Source of the DNA: Megalonaias nervosa
Lineage: Eukaryota; Mollusca; Bivalvia; Unionida; Unionidae
DNA: 64,000 nt
Reading direction: 5' to 3'
Assembly: GCA_016617855.1 (NCBI GenBank)
Contig: JAECUM010004945.1
Location: 1 to 64,000 of the forward strand
Part shown: positions 10,256 through 24,699 of the stretch, piece by piece
Numbering within the stretch: position 1 is the stretch's first letter
Layout: every line of letters starts with the position of its first letter
Translations under genes and position numbers: made by a program
Notes under the pieces: generated by a model
Databases searched by the model: none
What the model was told of the DNA's origin: nothing
What the model saw: the letters and a program-made list of their open reading frames with translations, nothing else

Positions 10256-10606
10256 TTATTGTGGGGCTGTTACTTTAGATATTAAGTTTTTTACAATTTG
10301 TTCTCCTCGTGGTGATAAAAGTTTTTTTGTTGTTGTTAACATTGCGCGTTGAGTTTCTTTTGTTGGTGCGATTTCTGAAATAACTTGTTTTATTGTTGGT
10401 GGATCGCTTTTTATTTTATCAGCTATTTTTTGTCCCACAGCAGTTCCAGCTGCAGAGGCAGCTCCAGATGCAAAAGCTTTTGATGCGTCAAGTGCAATTG
10501 GTGCAAATTTATGAGCTATTCCTGGAGCATTTTCTATAATTTTAGCAAATAAATTTCCCAAAAATCCTCCTACTATTTTTCTTCGATAAATTTTTTTCTG
10601 TTTCAT
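10256..10606 (-). CDS. Unknown small capsid-region protein with GGF motif
   Basis: An intact 116-residue frame ending two bases before the MCP start, on the same strand. It starts with a basic MKQKKIYRRK head followed by IVGGFLGNLF, an alanine-rich amphipathic middle (AFASGAASAAGTAVGQK) and a charged C-terminal half. The basic head plus GGFLG and Ala-rich helix resemble minor capsid or core proteins such as adenovirus pVI/pX-like proteins, but I cannot assign a family. Its place between penton and MCP supports a virion role, by inference. Confidence 0.5.
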   Translation of the reverse strand: MKQKKIYRRKIVGGFLGNLFAKIIENAPGIAHKFAPIALDASKAFASGAASAAGTAVGQKIADKIKSDPPTIKQVISEIAPTKETQRAMLTTTKKLLSPRGEQIVKNLISKVTAPQ

Positions 10607-10668
10607 TATATCTGAGGTTGTATAATTTTATTACCAAATCTTTCAGCTTTTCTTATAAAATATGTTTA

Positions 10669-11429
10669 CTATTGTTCGCGTAAGTGTAAATAATAAGTAA
10701 CAATTTCATTGTTAAAATCCAGTTGTCGTCCAGACTGATCTGTCAATTGCATATTTACTTCTGTTATTTGATTTTCAACATTTAATGGATACTAAATTAC
10801 CTGACGTGGACTAATTTGCATAAGAGAACCTGGTAGAACCTATGGTGAAAAACTGTATATTGTTTGTCCTTTACTACCTTTAGCTGAATAAGATCCAGAT
10901 GCAATAGAGCAATTTATTAATATTGCATTTACATCAGTTATATTTACTGGCAGTTCACCGTCATACGTTAAGGGATTATCACGATCAATAGCAGGATATA
11001 CATAATTATAAAATCCTATTAGTGGTGCGATACTCGTTTGCGATAAAAGACTAACTGTTATATCTTTTAATGTCATTCTAGCGCGTAACGTATTATAATT
11101 TGGTGTAAGCTCAAAACTATCAGTGATACCTCTATTTTTTGTTATAGGTTCTTTTATTATTTTATTTAGATCAGTTACGTTGTAGGCTCCTTGTGGAATT
11201 TTAATTGTTTTCCACGTGACAAATGGTCGAGTACGTATAGGAATAGTAAATGCAAATTCATCGTTTACTCCAGTTTTTACATTAGCCATAGAATTCCAAC
11301 ACGTACAGGATATTAGCCCAATTTCAGTTTTTTTTCACGATCTAGTTCTATTGGCGGAATATACTTTACATAAAAATTTGCGCTATCTTTATCAGATTGG
11401 CTAGAGTCTAGTAATAATGTTGCTGACAT
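10669..11429 (-). pseudogene. Penton-like minor capsid protein, broken
   Basis: Single-jelly-roll vertex protein. The start codon at 11429 opens a frame containing SANFYVKYIPPIELDRE, a shift in an A8 run at 11332-11339 leads to the main frame (EIGLISCTCWNSMANVKTG), and the core holds PQGAYNVTDLNKII and LRARMTLKDITVSLL with APLIGF. The conserved PVNITDVNAI and CSIASGSY follow, then TIYSFSP and a TAG near 10840, a second TAG near 10780, and a normal end with DQSGRQLDFNNE before the stop at 10669-10671. These are the hallmarks of Polinton and adintovirus minor capsid proteins, including the final (D)FNNE beta strand. One shift and two stops inactivate it. Confidence 0.85.
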
Positions 11430-11469
11430 TATTTTATATGAAATTGTTATATTAAATCATTACACAAAT

Positions 11470-11625
11470 TTATAAAATTAAATCGCGATGTAAAGTTTCG
11501 TATTCTTCAGATGTTAATAAATTTTCCGATCTCAAATTATCAATTATGTCAATAATGTCATTGTCAATTTCAGCACCAACATTTCCAGTTTCTTTTATGA
11601 TATTAACAACATTAATCTGCCAATC
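11470..11625 (-). pseudogene. Fragment of a small acidic protein
   Basis: About 50 codons open on the minus strand, rich in Ile and Asp (GAEIDNDIIDIIDNLRSEN, then LLTSEEYETLH), ending at 11470-11472. The upstream half (to about 11750) seems shifted, with several T/A homopolymers. Short acidic helical proteins occupy this place in other Polintons, but I cannot name it. It may be the remains of a 70-90-residue gene. Confidence 0.35.
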
Positions 11626-11747
11626 ATTTCAGTAACTGATGAAAATATTCTAACTCCAGTTCCCTTTTTTTTTTCTCAATATTTTTTTACACTACTTTTA
11701 TCAAATACAAAAATATTCCTTCTAAAATCCCACCCCTTACCAGAAGA

Positions 11748-12567
11748 TTATTTTCTATTGGCTTGTGCTGTTGTTCCAACTATTGCACCAATAATACCAT
11801 CTTTCATTCTATCATAAAGTGGAAGCATATTTTTCTCTTCTATGGTTGTGTTTAACTCATTTTTAACAGCAGCACCGTCTCTCATCATTTCATTTAAATC
11901 ATTAATAAGTTTGTTAAAATCATCATCTTTCCATTCATTTATATTATCGAGATCTCTTAGATTATTTTTATCTAAAAAATCATCATATTCATCATCTTTT
12001 ATATCATCATTTGCTTGTTTTATATACAAGTCTTTTATCTTCAACTTCCATAAACTTTACCGTCAACTCTCCGACTCTTTTTTGCTCCTTTTCAATATCT
12101 TCTAATTTTTCTGATAAATTTGTTAAAATATTTTTAATCTCCTGTGTGGTTAAACCTGCTAATTTTCGTTGAAGCGCTAGTGGATCATTTATTAGCTGAT
12201 CTAGTGCAGCTTGTCTTGCAGCAGGATCAGCTATATTTGCTATAAGTGACTCAGCTAATCTTCTTTTTTCTTCTTCAGATCTTTCAATAATTCTTCCAGC
12301 AGCTGCTTCATGTTGTTCTTTAACTAATCCGAGTAAACCTTTTTCTTGTAATTTTTTAAGTTCTTCTTCTGATAGTGGTTTAGTTTCAGGTTGTTTTCCA
12401 AGTAAAGCCTCAGTAACTGGTTTGAGAATTGTTGCTGCTGTTTCTGCTGCAGCCACTTGACCACGTCGTGCTTGTTGGATCATCTGCCTAAGTTCAGCTT
12501 TAGATTTAACAAGTTTTTTTTTAGATTTTCTATATGTTTTCTTTACTTTGCTTGTCTTTCCATTGAT
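11748..12567 (-). pseudogene. Coiled-coil, charged unknown protein, frameshifted
   Basis: Two overlapping minus-strand frames (12483-12007 and 12044-11748) that probably form one gene of about 260-270 residues with a shift near 12030. In-frame coding also seems to extend upstream to about 12567 (a basic stretch, KTYRKSKKKLVKSKAEL) but lacks an ATG, so another indel is likely there. The middle is helical and charged (SEEELKKLQEKGLLGLVKE, LSEKLEDIEKEQKRVGEL), and the C-terminus is Asp/Asn-rich. No enzyme motif is visible. It lies directly downstream of the ATPase on the same strand. A scaffold or core role would be a guess. Confidence 0.5.
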
Positions 12568-12642
12568 TATATACTACTTTCTATAAAAATTATTGTAGAT
12601 ATATTTCAATACAACATCGAAACATTTTACTCGTATCATTTG

Positions 12643-13266
12643 TTAATTTATCAAACAAAAAAAGTCATATTTATTTGCCGTTGCTTTATGATATAATTCA
12701 ATAAATTTATCTTTTGCTACATCACCACATTGCTCGTTCGCGATATTTCTAACGTCAACATTGTCCAGTCCTGGAAATAATATAAAACAACCAGTATTTC
12801 GCCTAATAAATCTGTCAACATTATAAAAACATTGGGCGAGATAAACAGAATTACATTTTTTATTACGTGATAATGAAAAATATGATCTTATTTTATTCAT
12901 TTCTTCATTGTTTAGCGGAATATCATCAAAAACAACTATCTTGTATTCGGACGAATCAAGTTGATTAACTGGAACAAGTTCGTCTGGTTGTTTGATAATA
13001 AAAAAATCTTCACCAGCCTCAAGATCATCACGAAGTTTGTCATTATAATTGTTAAATAGCTCGTACTTATCCTGTTGTGGATTAATTGTGTAAATATAAA
13101 CGCGATCGTAGTTAAAATTATCTCCGAGAAGTAAATTCATAAGCAAGTTTGTTTTTCCCGATCCAGTTCTTCCAACAATAAGATAATGACAATCTGGAAG
13201 TTCGTTGTTATGTTTATGTTTCACCAACCGCTCTGTATCAAAGTTTAATATAGACCATTTTGCCAT
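12643..13266 (-). CDS. Genome-packaging ATPase (FtsK/HerA, A32-like)
   Basis: An intact 207-residue P-loop ATPase that would drive DNA into the capsid. Walker A is LIVGRTGSGKT (residues about 29-39) and Walker B is YKIVVFDDIPL (about 108-118), followed by NEEMNKIRSYFSLSRNKK and SVYLAQCFYNVDRF with a sensor-like Gln. Length and motif spacing match Polinton and virophage packaging ATPases. The start ATG at 13266 faces the divergent fibre gene across 55 bases. Unlike most genes here, it shows no stop or shift. Confidence 0.92.
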   Translation of the reverse strand: MAKWSILNFDTERLVKHKHNNELPDCHYLIVGRTGSGKTNLLMNLLLGDNFNYDRVYIYTINPQQDKYELFNNYNDKLRDDLEAGEDFFIIKQPDELVPVNQLDSSEYKIVVFDDIPLNNEEMNKIRSYFSLSRNKKCNSVYLAQCFYNVDRFIRRNTGCFILFPGLDNVDVRNIANEQCGDVAKDKFIELYHKATANKYDFFCLIN

Positions 13267-13321
13267 TATTGTTATACAATTTTATGTTATATAAAAAAAA
13301 ATGTCAGGCGATAAATAAATA

Positions 13322-14488
13322 ATGAGCTATTATACAAAATTTGGAACATTAGTAGGAGATTCATCAGCTGTAAGTACAACAATAACAGACGGTAAGGTTG
13401 ATTTATCAGGTTACCTGAAAAAATCCGGCGACACAATGACAGGAAACCTGTTTATGTCAAATCAACGAGTACTAGATTTAGAAACAAATTATCCACCAAT
13501 AAATGTCGTTAATACACAAGCTGTTAGTTATGCACAACTTAAATTAGTCGACAATAATAAACTAGATAAATCTGGTGGAACTTTAAGCGATAACTTAGAT
13601 ATGTCAGGGAAAAAAATTATAAATTTAGAGACTGGGTATCCACCAGCAAACTTAAATCAAACTCAAGCAGTAAGTTATTTGCAGTTAAAGTATATTGATG
13701 ATAACAAACTTGATAAAATAGGTGGGACAGTTGCTGGTAATATTATCATGAACAAGAATAAAATTGCATACCTTGGAAACCCAGCCACAGAATCAGACGC
13801 AGCAACAAAAAAAAAATACGTCGATGATCAAGAATCTAAGTATGTGTTAGTGCGAAGTGGTATAATGCGTGCATTTCTCAACATGAATAATAATGGTATT
13901 AATGATCTCAGAACACCAGAATTAGATTTTGACGCTGTAACAAAAAAATACGTCAGCGATATTAATAATCTAATAAACGATGGAATTAACGAATTCAGAA
14001 CTGATTTTTCCAATCACGTACAAGGATTCTTGAATTTTCGTAGAAATATAAACAAATCTGTGTATGAATTTGTTGGTAATCCAGTGGTGGTAGATATTAA
14101 CCTTGCTGAAATTAACATAAAACTAAATGATATTGTTAGTGGAATCCCTAATATTGTTCAAAAAACTAATCTTGATAAAATTCCTCACGGACAAATTAAC
14201 GATATAGTGTACGCAGTAGCATCAGGATCATCAACATGGACACCGCGCGATAACACTCTCGAACATACCGCAGAAGTAACTGGGTTATACAGGCTGTCCA
14301 TGTACGGTTTGGAATTTACTGCTGCCACTTCATCATCACCGAATGTACATTATAATCCTCTACTGGTGATGCTAAATAAGAACTCCAAAGAAACATTTAC
14401 GTTGACATCAACAGAAATGCCCCCGAGACGTTACTGGTGGTTTCTGGAATTCGTAGCTGAATTCCCTCAAGTAATTATAGTTAATTAA
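13322..14488 (+). CDS. Phage tail-fibre-like protein (putative vertex fibre)
   Basis: An intact 388-residue frame, the longest undamaged gene in element A, transcribed away from the ATPase. Residues about 28-220 contain four imperfect repeats of roughly 38-52 residues with the pattern K-SG-T-(T/S)-G-L-M---K-I--L--P: KKSGDTMTGNLFMSNQRVLD, KSGGTLSDNLDMSGKKIINL, KIGGTVAGNIIMNKNKIAYL and VRSGIMRAFLNMNNNGINDL. Two repeats end in the ATESDAATKKKYVD / DFDAVTKKYVSD motif well known from bacteriophage tail fibres and their triple-beta-helix stalks. A different globular C-terminal region of about 150 residues follows (SMYGLEFTAATSSSPNVHY) that could be the receptor-binding head. By analogy with the adenovirus fibre it could project from the penton. 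No signal peptide or membrane segment. The fold assignment is solid, the virion role inferred. Confidence 0.8.
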   Translation: MSYYTKFGTLVGDSSAVSTTITDGKVDLSGYLKKSGDTMTGNLFMSNQRVLDLETNYPPINVVNTQAVSYAQLKLVDNNKLDKSGGTLSDNLDMSGKKIINLETGYPPANLNQTQAVSYLQLKYIDDNKLDKIGGTVAGNIIMNKNKIAYLGNPATESDAATKKKYVDDQESKYVLVRSGIMRAFLNMNNNGINDLRTPELDFDAVTKKYVSDINNLINDGINEFRTDFSNHVQGFLNFRRNINKSVYEFVGNPVVVDINLAEINIKLNDIVSGIPNIVQKTNLDKIPHGQINDIVYAVASGSSTWTPRDNTLEHTAEVTGLYRLSMYGLEFTAATSSSPNVHYNPLLVMLNKNSKETFTLTSTEMPPRRYWWFLEFVAEFPQVIIVN

Positions 14489-15310
14489 ATGACAACGTCA
14501 TTGTATAATGAATCAAACCCAGGGACTGGCACTAGAGTTTTTAATATTGTATAAAATCTGTAAAGAAATATTATATAATGAAAAAATGTATAGTTGATTT
14601 TAATCATATTTCAGATAAAATTCCAACACAAGATGTGGACGCTCTAATACAATATTACAGATATTATCATAAAAAAAACTTTGGTGCGTGAAAAAATGTT
14701 ACAAATACTATAACAGAACACTTCGAGTGATATCATATTTACCACTGCTAATGACAAGCTCTGGTATAATTTCAAGTGGAGCATCATTAAATCTGTTTTT
14801 GTAAATAATGTCCCGTGTTGGTGTTTCTCTTGCAACAGCGTGTAAAAAAATTGAACCTCGACTTGCGACTAAATAAATGCTTGTAAAACAGCAAGTATCA
14901 CCTATAAAAAATTATTTGATCAGATACGATCTTATTTGCGTGGTATAAAATATGATATGGACGATTTAATACGAGAGTTTCGTATTATTGACAGTATGTT
15001 AACAGATATTCTGCCAATGAGAGTCAGCAGATATTTAAAAGATTATCATAAAATATGGGTTACAACAGTAGTAGATGTTTAATTTTGTACAGCTTTAGAA
15101 ATATCATTATGAATTATATTGTCAATAAATATCATTAGATCATCTGCCCAACCTCGTCTCTCCAAAATTTGGGAGGAGGTGAGGGTTCTGGTCTAGAATC
15201 CCCTTTGGGTTTCAAAATTTCATCATTTTCTGAGATAAAAATTTGGAGAAGGGTGGTTTCTTGAGGGAGAGGGGTCTCTGAGGTGGTGGAAAAATGTCAG
15301 AATATATTTA
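14489..15310. pseudogene. Degraded gene remnants at the right end of element A
   Basis: Short open stretches remain. On plus, 14578-14691 encodes 37 residues (ISDKIPTQDVDALIQYYRYY) and about 14883-15081 encodes a helical 65-residue stretch (MDDLIREFRIIDSMLTDI). On minus, about 14722-14918 is open (RETPTRDIIYKNRFNDAPLE) without an ATG. They overlap, so not all can be real. I do not recognise any of them. From 15082 the sequence is non-coding. Confidence 0.35.
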
Positions 15311-15356
15311 TTTTTGAGGGGGGTGAGGGTTTCTGGCCTAAAAACCTCTTTGGCAT
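15160..15356 (+). repeat. Right terminal repeat remnant with three degenerate internal copies
   Basis: 15311-15356 matches the reverse complement of 264-308, with 32 identical bases from 15311. Two weaker copies of the same GAGGTGAGGGTT-type motif lie at about 15166-15205 and 15235-15285, spaced roughly 72 bases. This looks like a decayed subterminal tandem repeat of the element's terminal inverted repeat. Confidence 0.55.
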
Positions 15357-18499
<3,143 letters not shown>

Positions 18500-18678
18500 C
18501 ATTAATGTGCATCAATCTGTGCTTTTAATGAAGATATATGTAGGAAAAGTTAAATTGCGTGGCAAGTTGTAATGAATTGAGAAACCGCTCTATCGTATTA
18601 CCCGTGCCTGTAACGGGGTACAAGGTATAGATTCTAACTGGATTAGTCCTATGAATCGTTCGTTAGGTCGATCAATCG

Positions 18679-18681
<3 letters not shown>

Positions 18682-18722
<41 letters not shown>
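18682..18722. repeat. (GA)n microsatellite
   Basis: About 20 GA units, just downstream (minus strand) of the predicted cytoplasmic exon. Confidence 0.97.
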
Positions 18723-18725
<3 letters not shown>

Positions 18726-18738
18726 CATTAAGAACTAC

Positions 18739-19250
18739 CTCATCTATAGTACTGTACAGGTTTTCCTGCGGCTCTTCCTCGAAACTTTCATGTCGCAAGT
18801 TGTTAAGCCTTTCAGATTTTGCGTCTGCACTATGTTCATTCATATTGGTTTTCTTGTCTTTACGAACCCTTCCAGACAGAAATTTTAGTTTGATACGATT
18901 TTCGGGCCCGCTCATATCGTCTAACTTACTTTCTTCATAATTAGGAAAGCCTCTTCCGTTTATCGAATCAGAGTCATGTGAGCCATTTTTCATATAGCTC
19001 CTATTCATTAGATTTGATGGGGAGTACAATACTTGCAAAGATAAGCCACCCCTTAATGGGCAAAAGGAGTCTTGTGCTGAGTCCAAAAGGTTATGTAAAC
19101 TCCTAGATTTCCTTTGGAGATTTGGATACTTTGGTCTGTAAGGTCTTCTGCTTGCAGCTTCCTGCGTATTAGGATCAGGTAAGGGTCTAGTCGGTGTCCT
19201 CGGTGTTCCTTGTGACGTGTTTCCATTTGTGGGTGTTCGAAGATTCACCA
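18739..19250 (-). CDS. Cytoplasmic-tail exon of an Ig-superfamily receptor gene
   Basis: A predicted internal exon of 512 bp. The acceptor is gaatgaaccag ending at 19251 and the donor is GATGAG|GTAGTT at 18739/18738. It enters in phase 1, matching the phase-1 end of the transmembrane exon at 25249, and leaves in phase 0. It encodes about 170 residues of proline-, serine- and charge-rich, presumably disordered tail (TSQGTPRTPTRPLPDP, KSRSLHNLLDSAQ) ending in a tyrosine motif, ENLYSTIDE, similar to SH2-binding tails. The frame stays open beyond the donor through a (GA)n repeat to 18649, which I take as read-through. Support is composition, splice phase and order; the terminal exon is not identified. 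Confidence 0.55.
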
Positions 19251-19524
19251 CTGGTTCATTCAGCGTTTGAGAATATATTTGCAATGAATGTGTGGGCATT
19301 TACCAAGTTTTATGATGAAAAAAATGCGATACTGGTTGCATTCACAAAAGCTTTTCATTAACTGTTTTTTATCCTCAAATCGAAATTGGAAATGCATGGT
19401 ATGCAAATTGAAGGAGCAAAGTTATATTTCTACATGCTAATATTTCGGTGATGACCGTTATCTATACATAGATTTATGACAAACCTTCAAAAACTGCTGT
19501 AAATTAATTGTGTCATGGATGAAC

Positions 19525-19790
19525 GGGTGTCACTATAGAATCGTATACAAATATAACCTAGGGAATATCACTATGGAATCCTAGGGGAATTTTACATCAG
19601 CATTTGATTTGGTCTATGAATCTTTGGGAATTTAGCATTACCGATGTCACTATGGAGTTCTATGGAAATTTAACATTACGTCTAGGCAACTCTAGACCCT
19701 AATAAGAATCTAACATTTTGTATTATCACTGCAAGGGTCAATGGAAATTTAACATGAGCATTTGGCCCAATATGGGGACTACAATATTTG
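19525..19790 (+). repeat. Degenerate tandem repeat, about 79-bp period
   Basis: The motif tcactatggaatcctagg...aattttacat recurs at about 19530, 19566, 19645 and 19724, the last three spaced 79 bases. Related blocks in the other orientation appear at about 24700-24900, so this is a dispersed, partly tandem family. Confidence 0.5.
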
Positions 19791-20473
19791 TACAACTCCC
19801 GTAAGTGTGTATCACTCCTCCACCGATTTTAAAAACGAATAGCATCAAAAATACCAAAAGTAGACAAACCTTAGTCCATTCATTCATCATTTTATAATTT
19901 CTAACCGGGTGGTCGACATATTATTAGTGTTTCAAACCAAACGGAAGTTCTCCATTTAAATGATCCGATATTTCAGTAAAACTGTGTCGTCTGCATCCAG
20001 TATTTGCAGTGTCTAGTACTCTAGTTTGAATATTTGTAAAACAAATTGAACAAAAAGGACGAACTCTTCTATATATGTATTTAAAGAGATATAACTCAAA
20101 AATTTACGGAATTATTGAGATTATCAAACGCGGTGAACTATCTATCATATCAGTTGCTTCAAAAAATGGACTCGCTCATGCATACATGGAGACAGTGTTA
20201 CTAAAAAAACTCCGGTTTGATTCGAAACGTCAACAAGCTGACATTTTTTGGGACCCCCTGGTGACACTCAAGTTAGAAATTATAAACTAATGAAAGAAAT
20301 GACTAATATTTGTGCATTTTTAATATCCTTGATGATTTTTGTTTCTAAAATCGGTAGGATATTATAAACAAACGGGAATGGTGCGAATAATATAATAGCA
20401 ACTTGCCATTAGCGACAAAAAGGGAGATGGACGTCATATGAATTTAAATACACATTTTGTTAATGTATATTTA

Positions 20474-20476
<3 letters not shown>

Positions 20477-20527
<51 letters not shown>
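20477..20527. repeat. (GA)n microsatellite
   Basis: About 25 GA units followed by a G run. Confidence 0.97.
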
Positions 20528-20535
<8 letters not shown>

Positions 20536-21592
20536 TTAAACATAAAAATAATAACAAAACATCATATTTTTAATCGATACATGTACGTGCCCCTCTCAAC
20601 TTACTCATTTACTCGAAAATAATAAACGCTGTCGATTATGTTTCCTTTATAAAAAATAAAAAAAATCACATAGCACGTTTCTACATTCTATACTTATTTT
20701 TAAATTGGTTCATAATTCCTCGACTATGGTGTAATCTACAATTTTATAATCAAACAGTTGCAAAAACACTTAACACTTAAGTTTTTTCAACTCTTTTTTA
20801 TTATTTATAGAGAACGAGATATCACAAACAAAACACGTTGTCATTTCCCTTCTTTGCAACTGTCCAAGTAGATTCCCTATTTCTCTAAAATTATAATAAT
20901 ATGCAGAGAGGAAAAGCTCATATTTTTTTTCTTGTCGTCTTGTCAGAATGAGTCATGAATCAAAATCGCACTTAGCAATATATAAAGTGTATTCCATTGT
21001 ATTCGGTGATCACGTTATATCACATGGTATAACTAAAATGTCTGTCCAATGCACTGATTGACCCCGTTACGTCATTCTGTATGAATCAGTTGTTGAAAAA
21101 CAATAGGTACACATCGGTGAGGACTTTGGTACAATTTACTAACTGACCCAGTACATCATACCATATCAGCAAATCTCTTGTAGTGCAATGATAGAGATCC
21201 TTTTTTACTTTTGTTACAGTGTACTCATTAATTCCGCTGCATCATATCGGATTGATAAACATTTAAACATGAACATTTTTAATGTGATAAGTACAGATCG
21301 TTGTCGCCATTTATAAAATACAATCAATGGATCTTATGTTGCAAGAATATTTATTTAAAGCAACGAAGAAAAATACGTTCCATCCTTAATCTCTTTTTAC
21401 GTTTACAACAATTAAACCTTAACGATGAAACTCAGTTTCAAATAATAATTTAAGAATATTGCCCCGTTGCTGGATGAAAACAATTTCACGGGAGAAAATT
21501 GTTTTATAAAAGAACTAAAATGACTAAAAGAGAAGAAACAAAATTGACATTGCCATTCTTATGAGACATAGAAATTGGTGGGAGAGAATAAA

Positions 21593-21593
<1 letters not shown>

Positions 21594-21655
<62 letters not shown>
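21594..21655. repeat. (AC)n(TA)n microsatellite
   Basis: About 8 AC units followed by about 22 TA units. Confidence 0.97.
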
Positions 21656-21656
<1 letters not shown>

Positions 21657-22044
21657 CTGCTCCATTATGTATGTCTGTTTTGTACTATCTGATGAGAAAA
21701 CATAGTTGCCGGAATTTTAGCAAATAAAGTTAATTTATGGTATTTTCCTAAAGACAGACAAACAAGTACTTTTGCAAACACAAATTTTACCACCTTATAC
21801 CCTTACACCTGAAAACTAACGTGTAGGAGGAAGAAATAAGGAACCGTTTGTGCATTTTGCTTAACTCTGGATTTGATCAATTTTGCCATTTTTGATAAGA
21901 CAAGTTTCACATAACAAATTAAAATTCACTGATAAATGTTGCCTAATGATACAAATACTTACCTGTAGAGAGGAACACACATCATAACAGTTTGGCATCA
22001 AACAGTTTAAAAAGATGTACTGAGAAAACATATTTTGATTAGGC

Positions 22045-22087
22045 TGTATGTATGTATGTATGTATATATGTATGTATGTATGTATGT
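22045..22087. repeat. (TATG)n microsatellite
   Basis: About ten tetranucleotide units with one imperfect tatata interruption. Confidence 0.95.
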
Positions 22088-24699
22088 CAGATGAGTCTTT
22101 TTGATGGATGGTAAAACGCCTGTTTATTTCTGAAGATAAACCGACATCAGTTTATCTATCAGTTTCAGAACGGATGATGCAGCAATAACTACGGATTTTT
22201 TTAATCTGTTGACAAACACCCCAAGCAAGATGGTTGTACATGACAGTGGTGTAATCTGGATTATATACAACAAATGAACTTAACGTCACATCAGTAGTGG
22301 AATTTTTTGTCACAACATGATCCGTAAGGGTATGTCTTCTTGTTGTTGACTGTTGTGGCCTAGACATTCACACACGTTTCAAAAGACATCTGAATTTGTT
22401 TAGACTCCTCATTATTTATACTCTATGGTACCCTAAGGTACGGTGTTGTAATCGAAATGTCGCAACCGTGCCGTTGCTCTAAGCAGACGATGTGTGAAAC
22501 AGCTACAATGTTGGTTTTCCATCCGTTATGTCAAAGTCGTCATTGGAATACTGCACATTTTAATCGTGTGGATGCTTTTGAAAGCTATTAATTCGGCAAG
22601 TCTGCTAAGTTCTGTCAAAACAGGAGTTTCAAATTGTCATGTGTGATACAAAGTTGGTAGCTATCTCAATCCCTGGCCTAATATTGTCGTTTGACCTCAG
22701 CCAACATAGAATCAAATAAGTGAGTCATAAACGTGGCCACTTTCTTTGCAGGGACTTCTGACATAAAAGTCATTGCGTCTGTTAGTGTAAGTTTACGCAA
22801 TCATTCGAAAATTTCTAGCAGTGACCTTGCTCACTGCATGGATATGAAAATAGCGCGTGTACAGAGTGATTTTCGTATTTCGACGATCTTGACTCTCTCA
22901 GTCGTGATAATGAGTTGAGGTAGTGATGGCTGTGACGAGGTGGTGGTGATGATGGTACGTTAGAATCGACAACCTCATGTCGAATCAACAAATGTAACAC
23001 TGATTTGATAATGTTGGGGAACACATAACGTTGTCGACATTGCAGTGGCTAAAACTCTGACTTCTGGTGCACTCTCACTATATACAGAGACCCGACTAAG
23101 AAGGTTACATTGTTCAGAATAGTAAGAGCCAGCAGATAACCTTTACTCACTATACATTAGTTTGTAAGTGTAAATATTTGTTTGTAAGAACGATTGATTG
23201 TCTTCGTAACATATCATAACCCTTGCCCCCTCTGCGTTAATTTGAAAACAGAAACGAGCATCTGTTTGCAAATAAGTGTATGTCATTATCACCTACTATA
23301 CCCTTTACACACTGGTTTGTAAGTGTGGAGTTTGTCTTCAAAACTGCGTGTAGATGTGATCATGTCCAATCACCGTACCTATTATTCCTTTGTCTGCAGG
23401 TGTGGTGTTTGTCTGTAAAAGTATCTGTGTTTGTTTTCATTATTATACCCACCACCTATTACCCAGTTTGTTTGCAAGCGCGTGTGTACGTGTACTTGTA
23501 AGATGCGTGTTTGTCGTCCTATCATGCCCCTTCACTCTCTAGACATATTAGCTTATAAATGAGGGGTGTTACACTGTAGTGATCTGTATTTGTCTGCAAA
23601 ATTAATTTTATCTTCAATTGGTAAAATTATCAGCATAATCAGCATAATTTTAATTTGCTATTTCAAACACCACACCATTTTTATATTTTTTTTTAAAGCA
23701 GTATAGCAATGTAAAACTTTTCAGAGCAAATGTAGGTCTTTGGCCCATACATTCGATACATCAGCAGAAGCTTATTCACGAAGCTCACAGCCGAATACCT
23801 GAGGCAGATATATTGGAATGCATATGATAATAATAACCAGTACGAAGAAGTGTATGAATAGATCAATAATGTAAATGTTAAATTAATGTGCGTGGTAAGT
23901 TTATCAGTGGTATACTACCAGAGGAGCATCAACGTTTTCAGAAATAAACCAAACAATTCATGGGCATAAAATAATATAAATTCATGCAATGTTCTCAATA
24001 AGGTATGATTTAGGGGGTTCCCCGAGTGCTTGAAAACAGTCAACAACGATCTGTACTTATCGCTGTACACAATATTTATCAAGACAGAATCATGTAGAGG
24101 AATCACTGACAACTTGGAAGAAAGTCAGGAACTAAAACATCTATATTGCTCACTGATAACTCAGTTTGATGAGCAGATGATAGTTCGTTTTCTGTAACCA
24201 AGACATTCATTTAAATAAAGTAATATATTTTGTACTTTTACAACTTTTTAATATACAATTATGTGTTTGGCACATTTCAGTAGAAGAAGTAAAAATAAAC
24301 AAAAAATAACTCAAGAATGGAAATGCATGATAGGTAATCTGTATAAAAGATAAACACCGAAGTAGATTAATGATTATTATATGATTAAGTTGATTCGTGT
24401 ACATGGAAATGTTGATTTTGGAAACTTGACAAAATAAAAGAACCATGGTCTTTTCTGATAATTGTTTATGCTTTAATTCGCCCCCTCTCTAACAGAAACT
24501 CTGACTTATACCACGCATAAATATTACTGAAAATTCACGAATTATAACAATTCTTGTTTTTTAAGAATTTATGTGTTGTCTCGTCAGTTGGATGTTCATC
24601 TGCCTTTATCCCTTCCTCCATCTGTATGTTAAAATATGTGTAAAATGTGGTTATTCATGTTATCCGTGCATAGGACATTCGTCTGTGTTTTGTTGCTAA

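Larger units (their letters stand above)
264..15356. mobile_element. Maverick/Polinton element A (degraded, AT-rich)
   Basis: The interval holds the Polinton core set: protein-primed DNA polymerase B, retroviral-type integrase, adenain-like protease, double-jelly-roll major capsid protein, penton-like minor capsid protein and packaging ATPase. Most genes are on the minus strand; the HNH endonuclease, one unknown gene and the tail-fibre-like gene are on plus. Nearly every gene has stops or homopolymer frameshifts, so this copy looks like an old, inactive insertion. The outer limits are set by a short inverted match (264-308 against 15311-15356); I found no clear target-site duplication. Element identity is firm, exact ends are not. 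Confidence 0.87.
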
